From: a bacterium
GTDB lineage: Bacteria > Desulfobacterota > Anaeroferrophillalia > Anaeroferrophillales > Anaeroferrophillaceae
Length of the DNA: 32,316 nt
Direction of reading: 5' to 3'
NCBI GenBank assembly: GCA_029940125.1
Contig: JAOZRP010000001.1
Span: 1 to 32,316, forward strand
A model generated the notes under the pieces. That model saw only the letters and a list, made by a program, of their open reading frames with translations. It did not search any database and was not told the origin of the DNA. Both the position numbers and the translations under genes were made by a program. Shown in pieces: positions 1 through 7,984 of this stretch; position 1 is the stretch's first letter, and each line of letters opens with the position of its first letter.

Positions 1-53
1 ACCATCGGAATGGCCGTGGTCAGCAGAATTTTACTGGTGATGATCGTTTCCAT
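1..53 (-). CDS. Complex I membrane subunit, 5' end only (NuoL or NuoM)
   Basis: Only the first 17 codons are in the window, starting METIITSKILL from an ATG at 53-51. The sequence AGGAAAAGG sits just upstream as a ribosome-binding site. The gene follows nuoK by 45 bp, where nuoL is normally found, so an antiporter-like proton-pumping subunit is the likely product. The visible residues are too few to tell NuoL from NuoM, and the identification rests on position alone. Confidence 0.55.
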   Translation of the reverse strand, partial: METIITSKILLTTAIPM

Positions 54-98
54 ACCTTTTCCTGCGCGGTAAAAATCCCTTCCGGGAACAATTACCCG

Positions 99-416
99 TT
101 AACCGTGTAAATCATCAACTTTTTCCGGATCCGAAGTCTGGTACCGCCGATAGACGGCCAGGATGACACTGACTCCAATGGCCGCTTCCGCCGCCGCTAT
201 CCCCATAATAAACAAGGTAAAGATCTGGCCCACGGCCGGGTTGGGAGCCAAAAAGCGATTAAAGGCCATAAAATTCAACCCCGCACCGTTGAGAATCAGC
301 TCCGTTGAAATCAGCATGCCGATAAAGGTCCGGTGCTGGATCATCCCGTACAAACCCAGAATCAGCAGGAACAACGCCACCACCAGATACGTATTGAGAT
401 TGCCGCTCAAATACAT
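99..416 (-). CDS. nuoK: NADH-quinone oxidoreductase subunit K
   Basis: This 105-residue protein has the usual NuoK length and three hydrophobic segments (about 10-30, 32-55 and 66-90). It is an inner-membrane subunit of the complex I proton-pumping arm. Two acidic residues buried in membrane segments, E39 in ISTEL and E78 in AAAEAA, correspond by position to the conserved glutamates of the family's proton channel. The start codon overlaps the nuoJ stop as TGATG, which indicates translational coupling. The identification is firm from the IGMLISTELILN region and the operon order. Confidence 0.95.
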   Translation of the reverse strand: MYLSGNLNTYLVVALFLLILGLYGMIQHRTFIGMLISTELILNGAGLNFMAFNRFLAPNPAVGQIFTLFIMGIAAAEAAIGVSVILAVYRRYQTSDPEKVDDLHG

Positions 417-937
417 CAGAAGTGCTCCCCTTTTTTCCCGCGGGCCAGAACGATAGCCCCAACAATAGCCGCCAGCAGAACTACGGAAATCAATTCAAAG
501 GCCAGGCAATACTGGTACAACAGGCTTTCACCCAGATAAGGCAGGGTAAAGTCGCCGATCCTGGACGCCGACGGCACCCAGATGGTCCGGCTGAGGGCAA
601 CCAGCAGCAGCAGAAAAACCAGGATGCTCGACAGCATGGCCAGAAAGGTGTTTTTCCCGGTAATGCCTTCCCGCTGCACCTGTGAGGGGGTATAACCCAC
701 CATGATCCCGAAAACAATCATGATGCAAACCGCCCCAACGTAAATCAGGATCTGCATCATGGCCAGGAAAGGGCTGCCCAGGTAAAAATACAAGCCGGCC
801 ACGCCCAGCAGGGAAACAGCCAGCCCCAGCACCGCATGCATGAGGATGCGGGTCCTGACTGCCAGCAGGCCGCCGAAAAAAACCAGCAGGATAAAGGCAA
901 AGAAAAGGGCCTCGGTAATATACTGGTAGAGAATCAT
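416..937 (-). CDS. nuoJ: NADH-quinone oxidoreductase subunit J
   Basis: A 173-residue integral membrane protein with five predicted membrane segments, normal for NuoJ. It is part of the complex I membrane arm and contributes, with NuoA and NuoK, to the region next to the quinone cavity. The segment MMQILIYVGAVCIMIVF (about 79-95) matches the conserved third helix, which carries the pi-bulge in known structures. The ATG overlaps the nuoI stop by four bases (ATGA), so the two are coupled. The C-terminus ends in a short charged tail (RGKKGEHF). Confidence 0.95.
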   Translation of the reverse strand: MILYQYITEALFFAFILLVFFGGLLAVRTRILMHAVLGLAVSLLGVAGLYFYLGSPFLAMMQILIYVGAVCIMIVFGIMVGYTPSQVQREGITGKNTFLAMLSSILVFLLLLVALSRTIWVPSASRIGDFTLPYLGESLLYQYCLAFELISVVLLAAIVGAIVLARGKKGEHF

Positions 938-1380
938 CCCTTCTCCTCCAGCCGTTTAATCAGGTCATAATGAAATTCTTCCCTGGTAAAACCGGCAATA
1001 TTATAATCCTGGGAATAATTAATCGCCCCTTTGGGACAGGTTTCCACGCAGGTCCCGCACAGGCTGCACTTGGTAAAGTCAAGCTGGAACTTCGTCAACG
1101 TTTTTTTCTTTTCACCTTCCTTTTTCTCACCGGCAACGGTAATGCAGTCAGAAGGGCAGGCCCGGGCGCACATGCCGCAGACAATGCAGGGACATTCACC
1201 GGTTTCAGGGTCACGGACCAACTCAATGTGACCGCGGTAATTTGGCGTAATTTCCAGCTTTTCCCGGGGATACTGAACCGTGACAATGGGCTGCACGAAG
1301 GCTTTCAGGGTCACCCCCAGGCCGATGATCAGGCTTTTGCCGCCCACATAAAGTTCTCTGAAATAACCACTGTTTTTCAT
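934..1380 (-). CDS. nuoI: NADH-quinone oxidoreductase subunit I (two [4Fe-4S] ferredoxin-like)
   Basis: This 148-residue peripheral subunit carries clusters N6a and N6b, which pass electrons towards NuoB. Both cluster motifs are complete: C65-x2-C68-x2-C71-x3-CP, and C105-x2-C108-x2-C111-x3-CP. The N-terminal part (GLGVTLKAF) is the typical amphipathic membrane-contact helix. There is a lysine/glutamate-rich insertion (about 84-94) between the two motifs. The start overlaps the nuoH stop as ATGA. Confidence 0.96.
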   Translation of the reverse strand: MKNSGYFRELYVGGKSLIIGLGVTLKAFVQPIVTVQYPREKLEITPNYRGHIELVRDPETGECPCIVCGMCARACPSDCITVAGEKKEGEKKKTLTKFQLDFTKCSLCGTCVETCPKGAINYSQDYNIAGFTREEFHYDLIKRLEEKG

Positions 1381-2354
1381 AGCTTGACCAACACCGCGGT
1401 AACCAGCAGGTTAACAAGAGCAAAAGGAATCATATATTTCCAGCAGAAGTTCATCAGCTGGTCGAAGCGGGTCCGGGGATACGTCCACCGCACCCAAATC
1501 ATGAAAACCATCAAACCATAGGCCTTGATAAAAAACCAGATGGCCCCGCTGTAGGCGCCAAAAGGCAGGGGGATGCCATGCCAGCCGCCAAGGAACAGCA
1601 CCGTGGCAATGGAACAGACAACAAACATGTTGGCATATTCCGCCAGCATGAAAAGGCTGAAACCCATGCCGCTGTACTCGGTATGGTAGCCGGCAGTCAG
1701 TTCGCTCTCCGCCTCGGGAAGGTCAAAAGGCGCCCGGTTGGTTTCCGCGAAGGAAGCAACAATGTAAATCAAAAAAGCAACCGGCTGAACCAGGAAAAAC
1801 CAGATTTTGCCCTGGGCCTGGACAATGCCCTGCATGCTGAAGGTGTTGGTCATCAGAATGACTGCCAGCAGCGAAAGCAGCATGGGGATCTCATAGGAAA
1901 TGTTCTGGGCCACCGAACGCATGGCGCCAAAAAGCGAATATTTATTATTTGATCCCCAACCGGCCATCAGGATGGCCAGCACGTTGAGAGAAGAAATGGC
2001 CAGAATAAAAATCAGGCCGACATCAAAATCCCGAACCTGCAGCTTGGGACTGAACGGAATGACAATCAGGGGCAGGACTACCGGCGCAAAGGAAAGCAGG
2101 GGGGCAGCCCGGAACAAGGTCCGGTCGGCATCCTTGGGAACAATCAACTGTTTGCCGATCAACTTCAAGCCGTCAATCACCAGCTGCAGGATACCGTGGG
2201 GACCAACCTCCATCAAGCCGGGACGGCGCTGGATATGGGCGGAAATCTTCCGTTCCAGGTAGCCCATGATCAACGCGTTGATGAACACAAAGGCAACAAC
2301 CAGAACGACTGAAATCAACATCCGCAATAATTCATAGAGTACGGCAGTTTCCAT
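1377..2354 (-). CDS. nuoH: NADH-quinone oxidoreductase subunit H
   Basis: A 325-residue protein with about eight membrane segments. It forms much of the quinone-access channel and anchors the peripheral arm to the membrane. Family signatures are present: GYLERKISAHIQRRPG near residues 31-46, AETNRAPFDLPEAESEL in the middle, and WVRWTYPRTRFDQLM near the C-terminus. It follows nuoD directly with a 5-bp gap. No nuoE, nuoF or nuoG lies between nuoD and nuoH, unlike in 14-subunit operons of the E. coli type. Confidence 0.97.
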   Translation of the reverse strand: METAVLYELLRMLISVVLVVAFVFINALIMGYLERKISAHIQRRPGLMEVGPHGILQLVIDGLKLIGKQLIVPKDADRTLFRAAPLLSFAPVVLPLIVIPFSPKLQVRDFDVGLIFILAISSLNVLAILMAGWGSNNKYSLFGAMRSVAQNISYEIPMLLSLLAVILMTNTFSMQGIVQAQGKIWFFLVQPVAFLIYIVASFAETNRAPFDLPEAESELTAGYHTEYSGMGFSLFMLAEYANMFVVCSIATVLFLGGWHGIPLPFGAYSGAIWFFIKAYGLMVFMIWVRWTYPRTRFDQLMNFCWKYMIPFALVNLLVTAVLVKL

Positions 2355-2359
2355 TGATT

Positions 2360-3475
2360 CTACCTGTCAATCTCGGGGATAACCAGATCCAGACTTCCCA
2401 TCGCCGCCACCAGGTCGGAAAGCAGCATGCCCCGACACAACTCCGGCAACACACTGAGGTTGGAATAGGAAGGAACCCTGATTTTCAGACGATAGGGAAC
2501 ATCACTGCCATCGCCCACCAGATAATACGTCAATTCACCCCGGGCCGCTTCGACCGAAAAACAGCAGTCGCCCGCCGGCAGCTTTATTTTCTTTGGAATT
2601 TTGCCCCGGTACGGACCTTCGGGAAGCTTGTCCAGGGCCTGCTCAATAATCCGCAGGCTCTGCTCCATTTCCCGCATGCGCACCATGTACCGGTCCAGAG
2701 AATCGCCATTCTCCCCCACCGGAATATCGAAGTCAAATTCGGAATAGACCGAATACGGCTGATTTTTTCTAACATCGTAAGGGATGCCGGAACCACGGGC
2801 CACCGGGCCGGTGGCACCATACCGGCGGCACATATCGGCATCAATGATGCCGACACCTTTCACCCGATTGATAAAAATCACGTTGCCGGTTACCAGCTTC
2901 TCAAAGATGTCAAAACGCTGCCGCAGACGCTTGATAAACGCCCGGGTGCGCTCGACGAATTTATCATCAATATCCTTCGAGACCCCACCAACCCGGAAAT
3001 AGCAGTAGGTCAGTCGGGAGCCGGTGATATCTTCCAAAATATCAAGGATCTGTTCCCGGTCATCGAATGAATAGAGAATCGGGGTAAAGGCACCCAGGTC
3101 CAGCAGCAGCGCCCCGAACCAGAGCAGGTGGCTGGCAATCCGGTTCAGTTCGGAAGTAATCACCCGGATATATTCGGCCCGGGGGGGAACCTCGATGCCG
3201 GCCATGCGTTCAATCAGGGCGGCATAGCCATGATTGTAGGGCAGGGCGGCGGCGTAGTCCATCCGGGCGGTGTTGGGCATGAAGGCCGTGCAGGTGCGAC
3301 ACTCGGCCAACTTCTCCTGCATTCGGTGGCCATATCCCAGAACCGGCTGCGGCTCGATGATATATTCACCGTCCATTTCCAGGAGAACCCGAAGAACCCC
3401 GTGGGTACTGGGATGCTGCGGCCCCATATTGAGGAAAAAGCGGTGGGGCTGGGAAATTTTAGTAAGTTCCGGCAT
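2360..3475 (-). CDS. nuoD: NADH-quinone oxidoreductase subunit D (49-kDa type)
   Basis: A 371-residue peripheral subunit homologous to the large subunit of [NiFe] hydrogenases. It forms the quinone site with NuoB. The N-terminal MGPQHPSTHG loop (about 17-26) carries the conserved quinone-site histidine. The ARMDYAAALPYNHGY segment contains the family's DY pair. The region usually read as HRGxEK is HRMQEK here, a small departure from the common form. NuoC and NuoD are separate genes, not fused as in E. coli. The start is 9 bp after the nuoC stop. Confidence 0.96.
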   Translation of the reverse strand: MPELTKISQPHRFFLNMGPQHPSTHGVLRVLLEMDGEYIIEPQPVLGYGHRMQEKLAECRTCTAFMPNTARMDYAAALPYNHGYAALIERMAGIEVPPRAEYIRVITSELNRIASHLLWFGALLLDLGAFTPILYSFDDREQILDILEDITGSRLTYCYFRVGGVSKDIDDKFVERTRAFIKRLRQRFDIFEKLVTGNVIFINRVKGVGIIDADMCRRYGATGPVARGSGIPYDVRKNQPYSVYSEFDFDIPVGENGDSLDRYMVRMREMEQSLRIIEQALDKLPEGPYRGKIPKKIKLPAGDCCFSVEAARGELTYYLVGDGSDVPYRLKIRVPSYSNLSVLPELCRGMLLSDLVAAMGSLDLVIPEIDR

Positions 3476-3484
3476 AATCAGGTC

Positions 3485-4006
3485 TCAACTCTTCTCCGAT
3501 CCACTCGGCTCAGCTGCTTCATTTTCCCCTTCAGCTTCGGCCGGCTGCCAACTGACTTCCTGACAACTTTTCAGTTTATCTTCTTCCTTGAGCAAAGGCT
3601 TCAAATCCTCACTGCCCTCAGGCAGGATGAGCGGCTCCAGGTTGGGATGATCTTGAAAAACAATGCCAAAAAAATCTTTCACTTCCCGTTCATGCCAGTT
3701 GGATCCCTGGAAAATATCAGAGATAGTCGGCACGACCCCGTCAGCATCCAGGAATAAACGTCCAAGAATCCGCGACTGGGAATTGAATTGAGCAAACTGA
3801 TAAACCAACTCGATGGCGGGACTCATATGCACCGCCGACATGAAAACCAGAAAATATTCCGCCTCCAGCATCAGCCTGGCAAAATCACGCAGCGTATCGG
3901 CAGTCAGCAGAATCTCGGCATGGTAGCCCCGCTGTGCGAAATCAACTTCCTGCAGTTCCAGCGACAACTTCCGGAGCGACTGGGCAAATGATTCAGTTCG
4001 GTGCAT
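3485..4006 (-). CDS. nuoC: NADH-quinone oxidoreductase subunit C (30-kDa type)
   Basis: The ATG at 4006 gives 173 residues (MHRTESFAQ...). I chose it because AGAGGA lies 9 bases upstream; a GTG at 4042 would add 12 residues but has no well-placed ribosome-binding site. The body has the NuoC pattern, with the signature NWHEREVKDFFGIVFQDHPNLEPLILPEG near residues 100-130. It is a structural subunit of the peripheral arm. The C-terminal 25 residues are rich in Glu, Ser and Ala and look disordered. The start overlaps the end of nuoB by 14 bases. Confidence 0.93.
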   Translation of the reverse strand: MHRTESFAQSLRKLSLELQEVDFAQRGYHAEILLTADTLRDFARLMLEAEYFLVFMSAVHMSPAIELVYQFAQFNSQSRILGRLFLDADGVVPTISDIFQGSNWHEREVKDFFGIVFQDHPNLEPLILPEGSEDLKPLLKEEDKLKSCQEVSWQPAEAEGENEAAEPSGSEKS

Positions 4007-4589
4007 CTGATACTTTCCTCTGGGGAAATGGATGGCGGACACCGGTAATTTTTTCCTGCAGCTTCAGGATTCCCTCAATCAGGCCTTCCGGCCGGGGGGG
4101 ACAACCGGGGACATAGACATCAACCGGAATGAGTTTATCGATCCCTTCTATGACATTGTAGTTTTCCTTGACCGCAAACGGCCCACCGGAAATGGCGCAG
4201 TTGCCCATGGCAATCACATATTTGGGAGATGGCATCTGCTCATAGAGGGTCATCACCGCCGGGGCCATCTTTTTATTGACCGTACCGGCCACAATCATCA
4301 GGTCGGACTGCCGGGGCGACGGGCGAAAAACCTCGGAGCCATATCGCGCGATATCAAAACGGGCCATGCCCATGCACATCATCTCAATGGCACAGCAGGC
4401 CAGGCCAAAGGTCATCGGCCACAAGGAATTCGCCCGGCAGACATCCAGAATCTTCTCCGCCAGCTGCAGGCGAACGATGGGACCGGGATCCTGCTCAACC
4501 AGGTTCCCGGGGGTTCCGCGCTCGTTCCGCTCCCGGAGCTCCCCGGCATAGGAATGAATCCTCAGCATATTTCTTTTTTCTTCGGCCAC
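3993..4589 (-). CDS. nuoB: NADH-quinone oxidoreductase subunit B (cluster N2)
   Basis: A 198-residue subunit that binds the terminal [4Fe-4S] cluster N2, which reduces quinone. The four ligands are visible: adjacent C65-C66 in GLACCAIEMM, C131 in GNCAISGGP, and C163 in PGCPPRPEG. The start is a GTG with AAAGGAG seven bases upstream. An ATG seven codons later (MLRIHS) is possible but has no such site. The GTG start overlaps nuoA by 28 bp. About 40 N-terminal residues precede the conserved core, and the C-terminal tail is short. Confidence 0.96.
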   Translation of the reverse strand: MAEEKRNMLRIHSYAGELRERNERGTPGNLVEQDPGPIVRLQLAEKILDVCRANSLWPMTFGLACCAIEMMCMGMARFDIARYGSEVFRPSPRQSDLMIVAGTVNKKMAPAVMTLYEQMPSPKYVIAMGNCAISGGPFAVKENYNVIEGIDKLIPVDVYVPGCPPRPEGLIEGILKLQEKITGVRHPFPQRKVSDAPN

Positions 4590-4954
4590 ACGAACACTCC
4601 TTTGACCCAGGCGTAGACAACCGCCAGGGAGAGGATGGCAATAAAAATGACAAACTCGATCACTCCACGCATGCCGGACACCTTGTCAAAGGCCGTGGCA
4701 ACCGGAAAAAGATAGAGAATGTCAACATCAAAGGCCAGGAAAATCAACGCGTACAGATAATAGGAAACCCCGAAACGGATATCCCAGGCGGTACCGTAGG
4801 GATCCATGCCGCATTCATAGGTTTCAAGGGTTTTTTTATTGGTCAGGCGGGGACGGAGGATATTGGAAAGGATGAAGATGCAGAAGGCAACGACAAAACC
4901 AACCAGCAGAAAAAAACAGACATAGGTAAAATCAACCAGATACTTTTCCGTCAT
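4562..4954 (-). CDS. nuoA: NADH-quinone oxidoreductase subunit A
   Basis: This is the first gene of the nuo operon and gives 130 residues from the ATG at 4954 (MTEKYLVDFTYV). A longer frame reaches 5017, but its extra 21 residues are not NuoA-like, and GGGAG lies about ten bases before the chosen ATG. Three membrane segments flank the conserved loop YECGMDPYGTAWDIRFGVSYYL (split here as YECGMDPYG / TAWDIRF / GVSYYL), whose cysteine lies near the quinone cavity. FLAFDVDILYLFP follows, also typical of the family. Confidence 0.94.
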   Translation of the reverse strand: MTEKYLVDFTYVCFFLLVGFVVAFCIFILSNILRPRLTNKKTLETYECGMDPYGTAWDIRFGVSYYLYALIFLAFDVDILYLFPVATAFDKVSGMRGVIEFVIFIAILSLAVVYAWVKGVFVWPKKKEIC

Positions 4955-5071
4955 TGTTTCCAGACTCCCATGATGAGCGGGGAACATTACTGCGAAAAGC
5001 CTCAAAGCACAAGGCACATAAAACCATAGCGGGCTGGTAAATTTTAAAACATCGAGAACAAAAACGGATAG

Positions 5072-5100
5072 TAAATAGCCGAATAGAAGTACGATGTCAA
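5072..5100 (-). promoter_or_regulatory. Candidate promoter of the nuo operon
   Basis: Reading the minus strand, a perfect -35 TTGACA (5100-5095) is followed by a 17-base spacer and TATTTA (5077-5072) as the -10. The -10 is weak (three of six consensus bases). Transcription would start near 5065 and give a leader of about 110 bases before nuoA. It is the best sigma70-like match in the gap, but other start sites further upstream are possible. Confidence 0.4.
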
Positions 5101-5523
5101 GAAATTATTTTCGCTTATCTCCTTTTTTTTAAAAAAGGCTTTATTATTAACTGGTTGATATCAATAAAAGAATTCCCATCCCCATGGTACAAAAAAGACA
5201 AAAAACAACCATCGTTCAGCAGTAAAACAAGGATTTGACAACCCGTTAAATTTTCAACCTTATAATTTCATAACAGGCTTTGATTGAGAACAAAAAACAT
5301 TTCGAAAAAGAGCCCAAGGGAAGATACAACCGGATAACCGGACATTGCAGCGACCATCACATAATCATAATCCGTCAGCACGGACCGATCATGTGAATTT
5401 AATATCAAAACAGATTATAACATTCTAATACTGCATTATAAAATGATTAAATATTCATCACCTTTTTGGTCATGATTTTATTGGCATTTGGCAGCGGCAG
5501 AAAAAATGTCGTCAGCCGTACAA

Positions 5524-5561
5524 AGACAAAAAAAGGCAGGCCCGAATCAGGCCTGCCTTTT
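5524..5561 (-). terminator. Intrinsic terminator after nfnB
   Basis: A perfect 12-bp stem (arms 5531-5542 and 5550-5561, AAAAGGCAGGCC and its complement) has a 7-base loop. On the minus strand it is followed by seven Ts. It lies about 32 bases past the nfnB stop codon, so nfnAB and nuo are separate transcription units. Confidence 0.92.
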
Positions 5562-5593
5562 CCTCACATTTAAAAGCAGTCTTTACTTGCGTC

Positions 5594-6994
5594 TTACATT
5601 TCCGTTAAATACTCATGCATGGCGACCGCGGCTTTTTTGCCGGCACCCATGGCCATAATCACGGTTGCCGCCCCGGTAACGATGTCGCCGCCGGCAAAAA
5701 CGCCTTTGCGACTGGTTTTGCCGCTTTCCTCATCAGCAACAATATTGCCCCAGCGGGTCAATTCAAGCCCCGGGGTGGTATTGGGAATCAGGGGATTCGG
5801 GCCGTTGCCGATGGCAACCACCACCGTATCCACCTCCAGAATAAACTCCGAACCCTCGATGGGCACCGGCCGGCGGCGACCGGACTCGTCCGGTTCTCCC
5901 AGCTCCATGCGGATGCACTCCACCCCGGACACCCAGCCGTCGTCATTGCCGACGATGCTCATCGGGTTGGCCAGCAGGACAAAATCAACCCCCTCCTGCT
6001 CAGCATGATGAATCTCCTCATCACGGGCCGGCATTTCAGCCCGGGAGCGTCGGTAGACAATATAGGATTTTTCCGCCCCCAGGCGCAGGGCGGTCCGGGA
6101 GGCGTCCATGGCCACGTTGCCGCCGCCGAAAACCGCCACCTTTTTTCCTTTGACAATCGGGGTGTCATATTCCGGGAAAAGGTAGGCCTTCATCAGGTTC
6201 GAACGGGTCAGGTACTCGTTGGCGGAATAGACGCCGTTGAGGTTCTCGCCGGGGATGTTCATGAACATGGGCAGTCCGGCGCCGGTGCCGACGAAAACGG
6301 CGTCAAAATTTTCCAGCAGCTCGTCAACCGTATCCAGCATGCCAACCACATAATCAACCACTACCTTGACGCCCAGTGACTGCAGGTAGTCAACCTCCGC
6401 CTGCACAATGTCTTTTGGCAGCCGGAACTCGGGGATGCCGTATACCAGCACGCCGCCGGTTTTGTGCAGGGCCTCGAAAACGGTTACGTCGTGGCCCAGC
6501 TTAACCAGGTCGCCGGCACAGGTCAGGCCGGCCGGACCGCTGCCGACAATGGCCACCTTTTTACCGGTGGGCGGGGCAATGGACGGTTTTGAAACCTTGC
6601 CCTGGTTACGTTCATAATCGGCGGCAAAACGTTCAAGACGGCCAATGGCCACCGGCTCTCCCTTTTTACCCACTACGCATTTAGCCTCACATTGACTTTC
6701 CTGGGGACAAACCCGGCCGCAGACCGCCGGCAGGGCATTGGTCTCCTTCAACTTCCGGGCCGCGCCAACGAAATCGCCGTCGGCGATCAAGGCAATAAAT
6801 TCGGGAATTTTCACGTTGACCGGACAGCCCTCGACACATTTCGGCTTCTTGCACTGCAGGCAGCGGGAGGCCTCCAGCATGGCGGTTTCCGGGCTGTAGC
6901 CGTAAGGAACCTCCTGGAAATTGCGGGCCCTGACCTGCGGATCCTGTTCAGGCATCGGCTGCCGGGGAATTTTTTGTTTTTTCTCAGCACTCAT
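5594..6994 (-). CDS. nfnB: NfnB-type NADPH-binding flavoprotein (GltA/GltD family)
   Basis: A 466-residue Fe-S flavoprotein. The N-terminal ferredoxin-like domain has complete cysteine sets (C45, C48, C53, C57 and C92, C96, C102, C106). An FAD-binding GSGPAG follows at 151-156, then a GGGNVAMDASRTA nucleotide-binding motif in the second Rossmann domain. The C-terminal GDIVTGAATVIMAMGAGKKAA closes the FAD site. Databases often call it NADPH-dependent glutamate synthase small subunit. Pairing with nfnA through a 4-base ATGA overlap supports NfnAB, the electron-bifurcating NADH-dependent reduced ferredoxin:NADP+ oxidoreductase (sulfide dehydrogenase SudA is a close relative). GGAGG lies 6 bases before the ATG. 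Confidence 0.88.
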   Translation of the reverse strand: MSAEKKQKIPRQPMPEQDPQVRARNFQEVPYGYSPETAMLEASRCLQCKKPKCVEGCPVNVKIPEFIALIADGDFVGAARKLKETNALPAVCGRVCPQESQCEAKCVVGKKGEPVAIGRLERFAADYERNQGKVSKPSIAPPTGKKVAIVGSGPAGLTCAGDLVKLGHDVTVFEALHKTGGVLVYGIPEFRLPKDIVQAEVDYLQSLGVKVVVDYVVGMLDTVDELLENFDAVFVGTGAGLPMFMNIPGENLNGVYSANEYLTRSNLMKAYLFPEYDTPIVKGKKVAVFGGGNVAMDASRTALRLGAEKSYIVYRRSRAEMPARDEEIHHAEQEGVDFVLLANPMSIVGNDDGWVSGVECIRMELGEPDESGRRRPVPIEGSEFILEVDTVVVAIGNGPNPLIPNTTPGLELTRWGNIVADEESGKTSRKGVFAGGDIVTGAATVIMAMGAGKKAAVAMHEYLTEM

Positions 6995-7881
6995 GACACA
7001 CCTCCATCATTTCCACCGCAGCTGCCATCACAAACATGTCCATGCTGTTGACGAAAAAGCTCCATGGCCGCTTTTTCCTGCTCCACATAAATGCGCTGGC
7101 GGGTCATCAATTCGTCAAAATCGACCTGGTGGCCGTCAAATTCAGGCCCCTCGACACAAACAAAGCGGGTAACGCCACCCACGGTTACCCGGCAGGCACC
7201 ACACATGCCGGTGGCATCAACCATGATCGAATTCAAGCTCACCAGGGTTTTTACTCCAAACGGCTCCGAGGTCTTGGCCACGAACTTCATCATAATCGGC
7301 GGGCCGATGCCGATCACCAGGTTGATGTCCCCCTGGTCCCGATCCTTTTCCAGCAGTTCCTGCTCCACGGCAGTCACCAGGCCATGGCGGCCGTAGGAAC
7401 CGTCATCGGTAGTGACATAGACCTCGTCGCTGATGGCCCGCATTTTGTCTTCCCAGAACAACAGCTCCTTGGTTCTCGCCCCCATAATCGTAATAACCTT
7501 GTTCCCATGCTTTTTCAGCTCGCGGATAATGTTGTGCACCGGAGCAATGCCAATGCCGCCGGCCACGCAGAGAACCGTACCATAATTCTCCATGTGGGTC
7601 GGCTTGCCCAGCGGGCCGATGAAATCCAGAATTTCATCACCAACCTCCAACAGCCCCAAAGCGGCAGTGCTTTTACCCACCTCCTGAAAAACCAGCGTCA
7701 CCAGACCCTTGTCGGTATCAGTGTCTGCGATCGTCAAGGGAATGCGCTCTCCCTGCTCGTTGATCCGCAGGACGACAAACTGCCCCCCTTTGGCCTTTTT
7801 GGCAATCTGCGGGGCCTCCACCTGCATCATCCAGACGGCCGGATCCTGCGAAAATCCTGTTTTTGCCACAATCCTGTTCAC
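6991..7881 (-). CDS. nfnA: NfnA-type ferredoxin:NADP oxidoreductase subunit (FAD, [2Fe-2S])
   Basis: A 296-residue protein of the dihydroorotate-dehydrogenase electron-transfer-subunit (PyrK/NfnA/SudB) family. The N-terminal beta-barrel has the FAD motif RIPLTIAD (about 46-53), then the NAD-binding GGIGIAP, then DATGMCGACR with a later Cys, as expected for the [2Fe-2S] site with Asp plus three Cys in NfnA. The start is GTG with AAAGGAG six bases upstream. The last 19 residues carry an unusual His/Cys/Gly tail (HGHVCDGSCGG) not needed for the family fold. PyrK is an alternative name, but no pyrD is adjacent, and the NfnB partner makes NfnA much more likely. Confidence 0.88.
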   Translation of the reverse strand: MNRIVAKTGFSQDPAVWMMQVEAPQIAKKAKGGQFVVLRINEQGERIPLTIADTDTDKGLVTLVFQEVGKSTAALGLLEVGDEILDFIGPLGKPTHMENYGTVLCVAGGIGIAPVHNIIRELKKHGNKVITIMGARTKELLFWEDKMRAISDEVYVTTDDGSYGRHGLVTAVEQELLEKDRDQGDINLVIGIGPPIMMKFVAKTSEPFGVKTLVSLNSIMVDATGMCGACRVTVGGVTRFVCVEGPEFDGHQVDFDELMTRQRIYVEQEKAAMELFRQQHGHVCDGSCGGNDGGVS

Positions 7882-7938
7882 GATAAACTCCTTTCGATAA
7901 CCATGACCACAACCTTGCTAAAAATTACACAAGGCCCT

Positions 7939-7967
7939 CTTCTAGTATAGAAGTACTGCGCTGTCAA
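7939..7967 (-). promoter_or_regulatory. Promoter of nfnAB
   Basis: On the minus strand, a perfect -35 TTGACA (7967-7962) and a 17-base spacer precede TAGAAG (7944-7939), four of six -10 consensus bases. Transcription would start near 7932, about 50 bases before the nfnA GTG. It sits just after the carbamoyltransferase stop codon, so nfnAB is probably its own unit. Confidence 0.6.
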
Positions 7968-7984
7968 GGAATTTTTGACCCCAG

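Larger units (their letters stand above)
4955..5593. other. Non-coding, A/T-rich stretch between nfnB and nuoA
   Basis: No convincing gene was found in this 639-bp stretch on either strand. It is clearly more A/T-rich than the genes around it. It holds the nfnB terminator (5524-5561), an imperfect dyad (5357-5396), a 10-bp palindrome TTGATATCAA (5156-5165) and a candidate nuo promoter (5072-5100). It is probably the regulatory region of the complex I operon, possibly with a long leader. Confidence 0.7.

Noticed and set aside
5121..5138. CC-T8-A6-GG near-palindrome as a terminator
   Set aside because: The stem would be almost all A-U with no GC core, so it is unlikely to stop transcription; it is probably just A/T-rich spacer.
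5235..5266. TTGACA and TATAAT on the plus strand in the nuo gap, as a promoter for a small RNA
   Set aside because: The spacer is 20 bases, too long for a normal sigma70 promoter, and the only downstream stop signal is the nfnB terminator read from its weaker side.
5594..6994. NfnB gene as a stand-alone glutamate synthase
   Set aside because: The family name is common, but no large glutamate synthase subunit is nearby and the coupled nfnA partner points to the transhydrogenase complex. A GltA-type activity cannot be formally excluded.
6991..7881. nfnA as pyrK (dihydroorotate dehydrogenase electron-transfer subunit)
   Set aside because: No pyrD lies next to it and it is coupled to nfnB; pyrF is more than 23 kb away in the opposite orientation.
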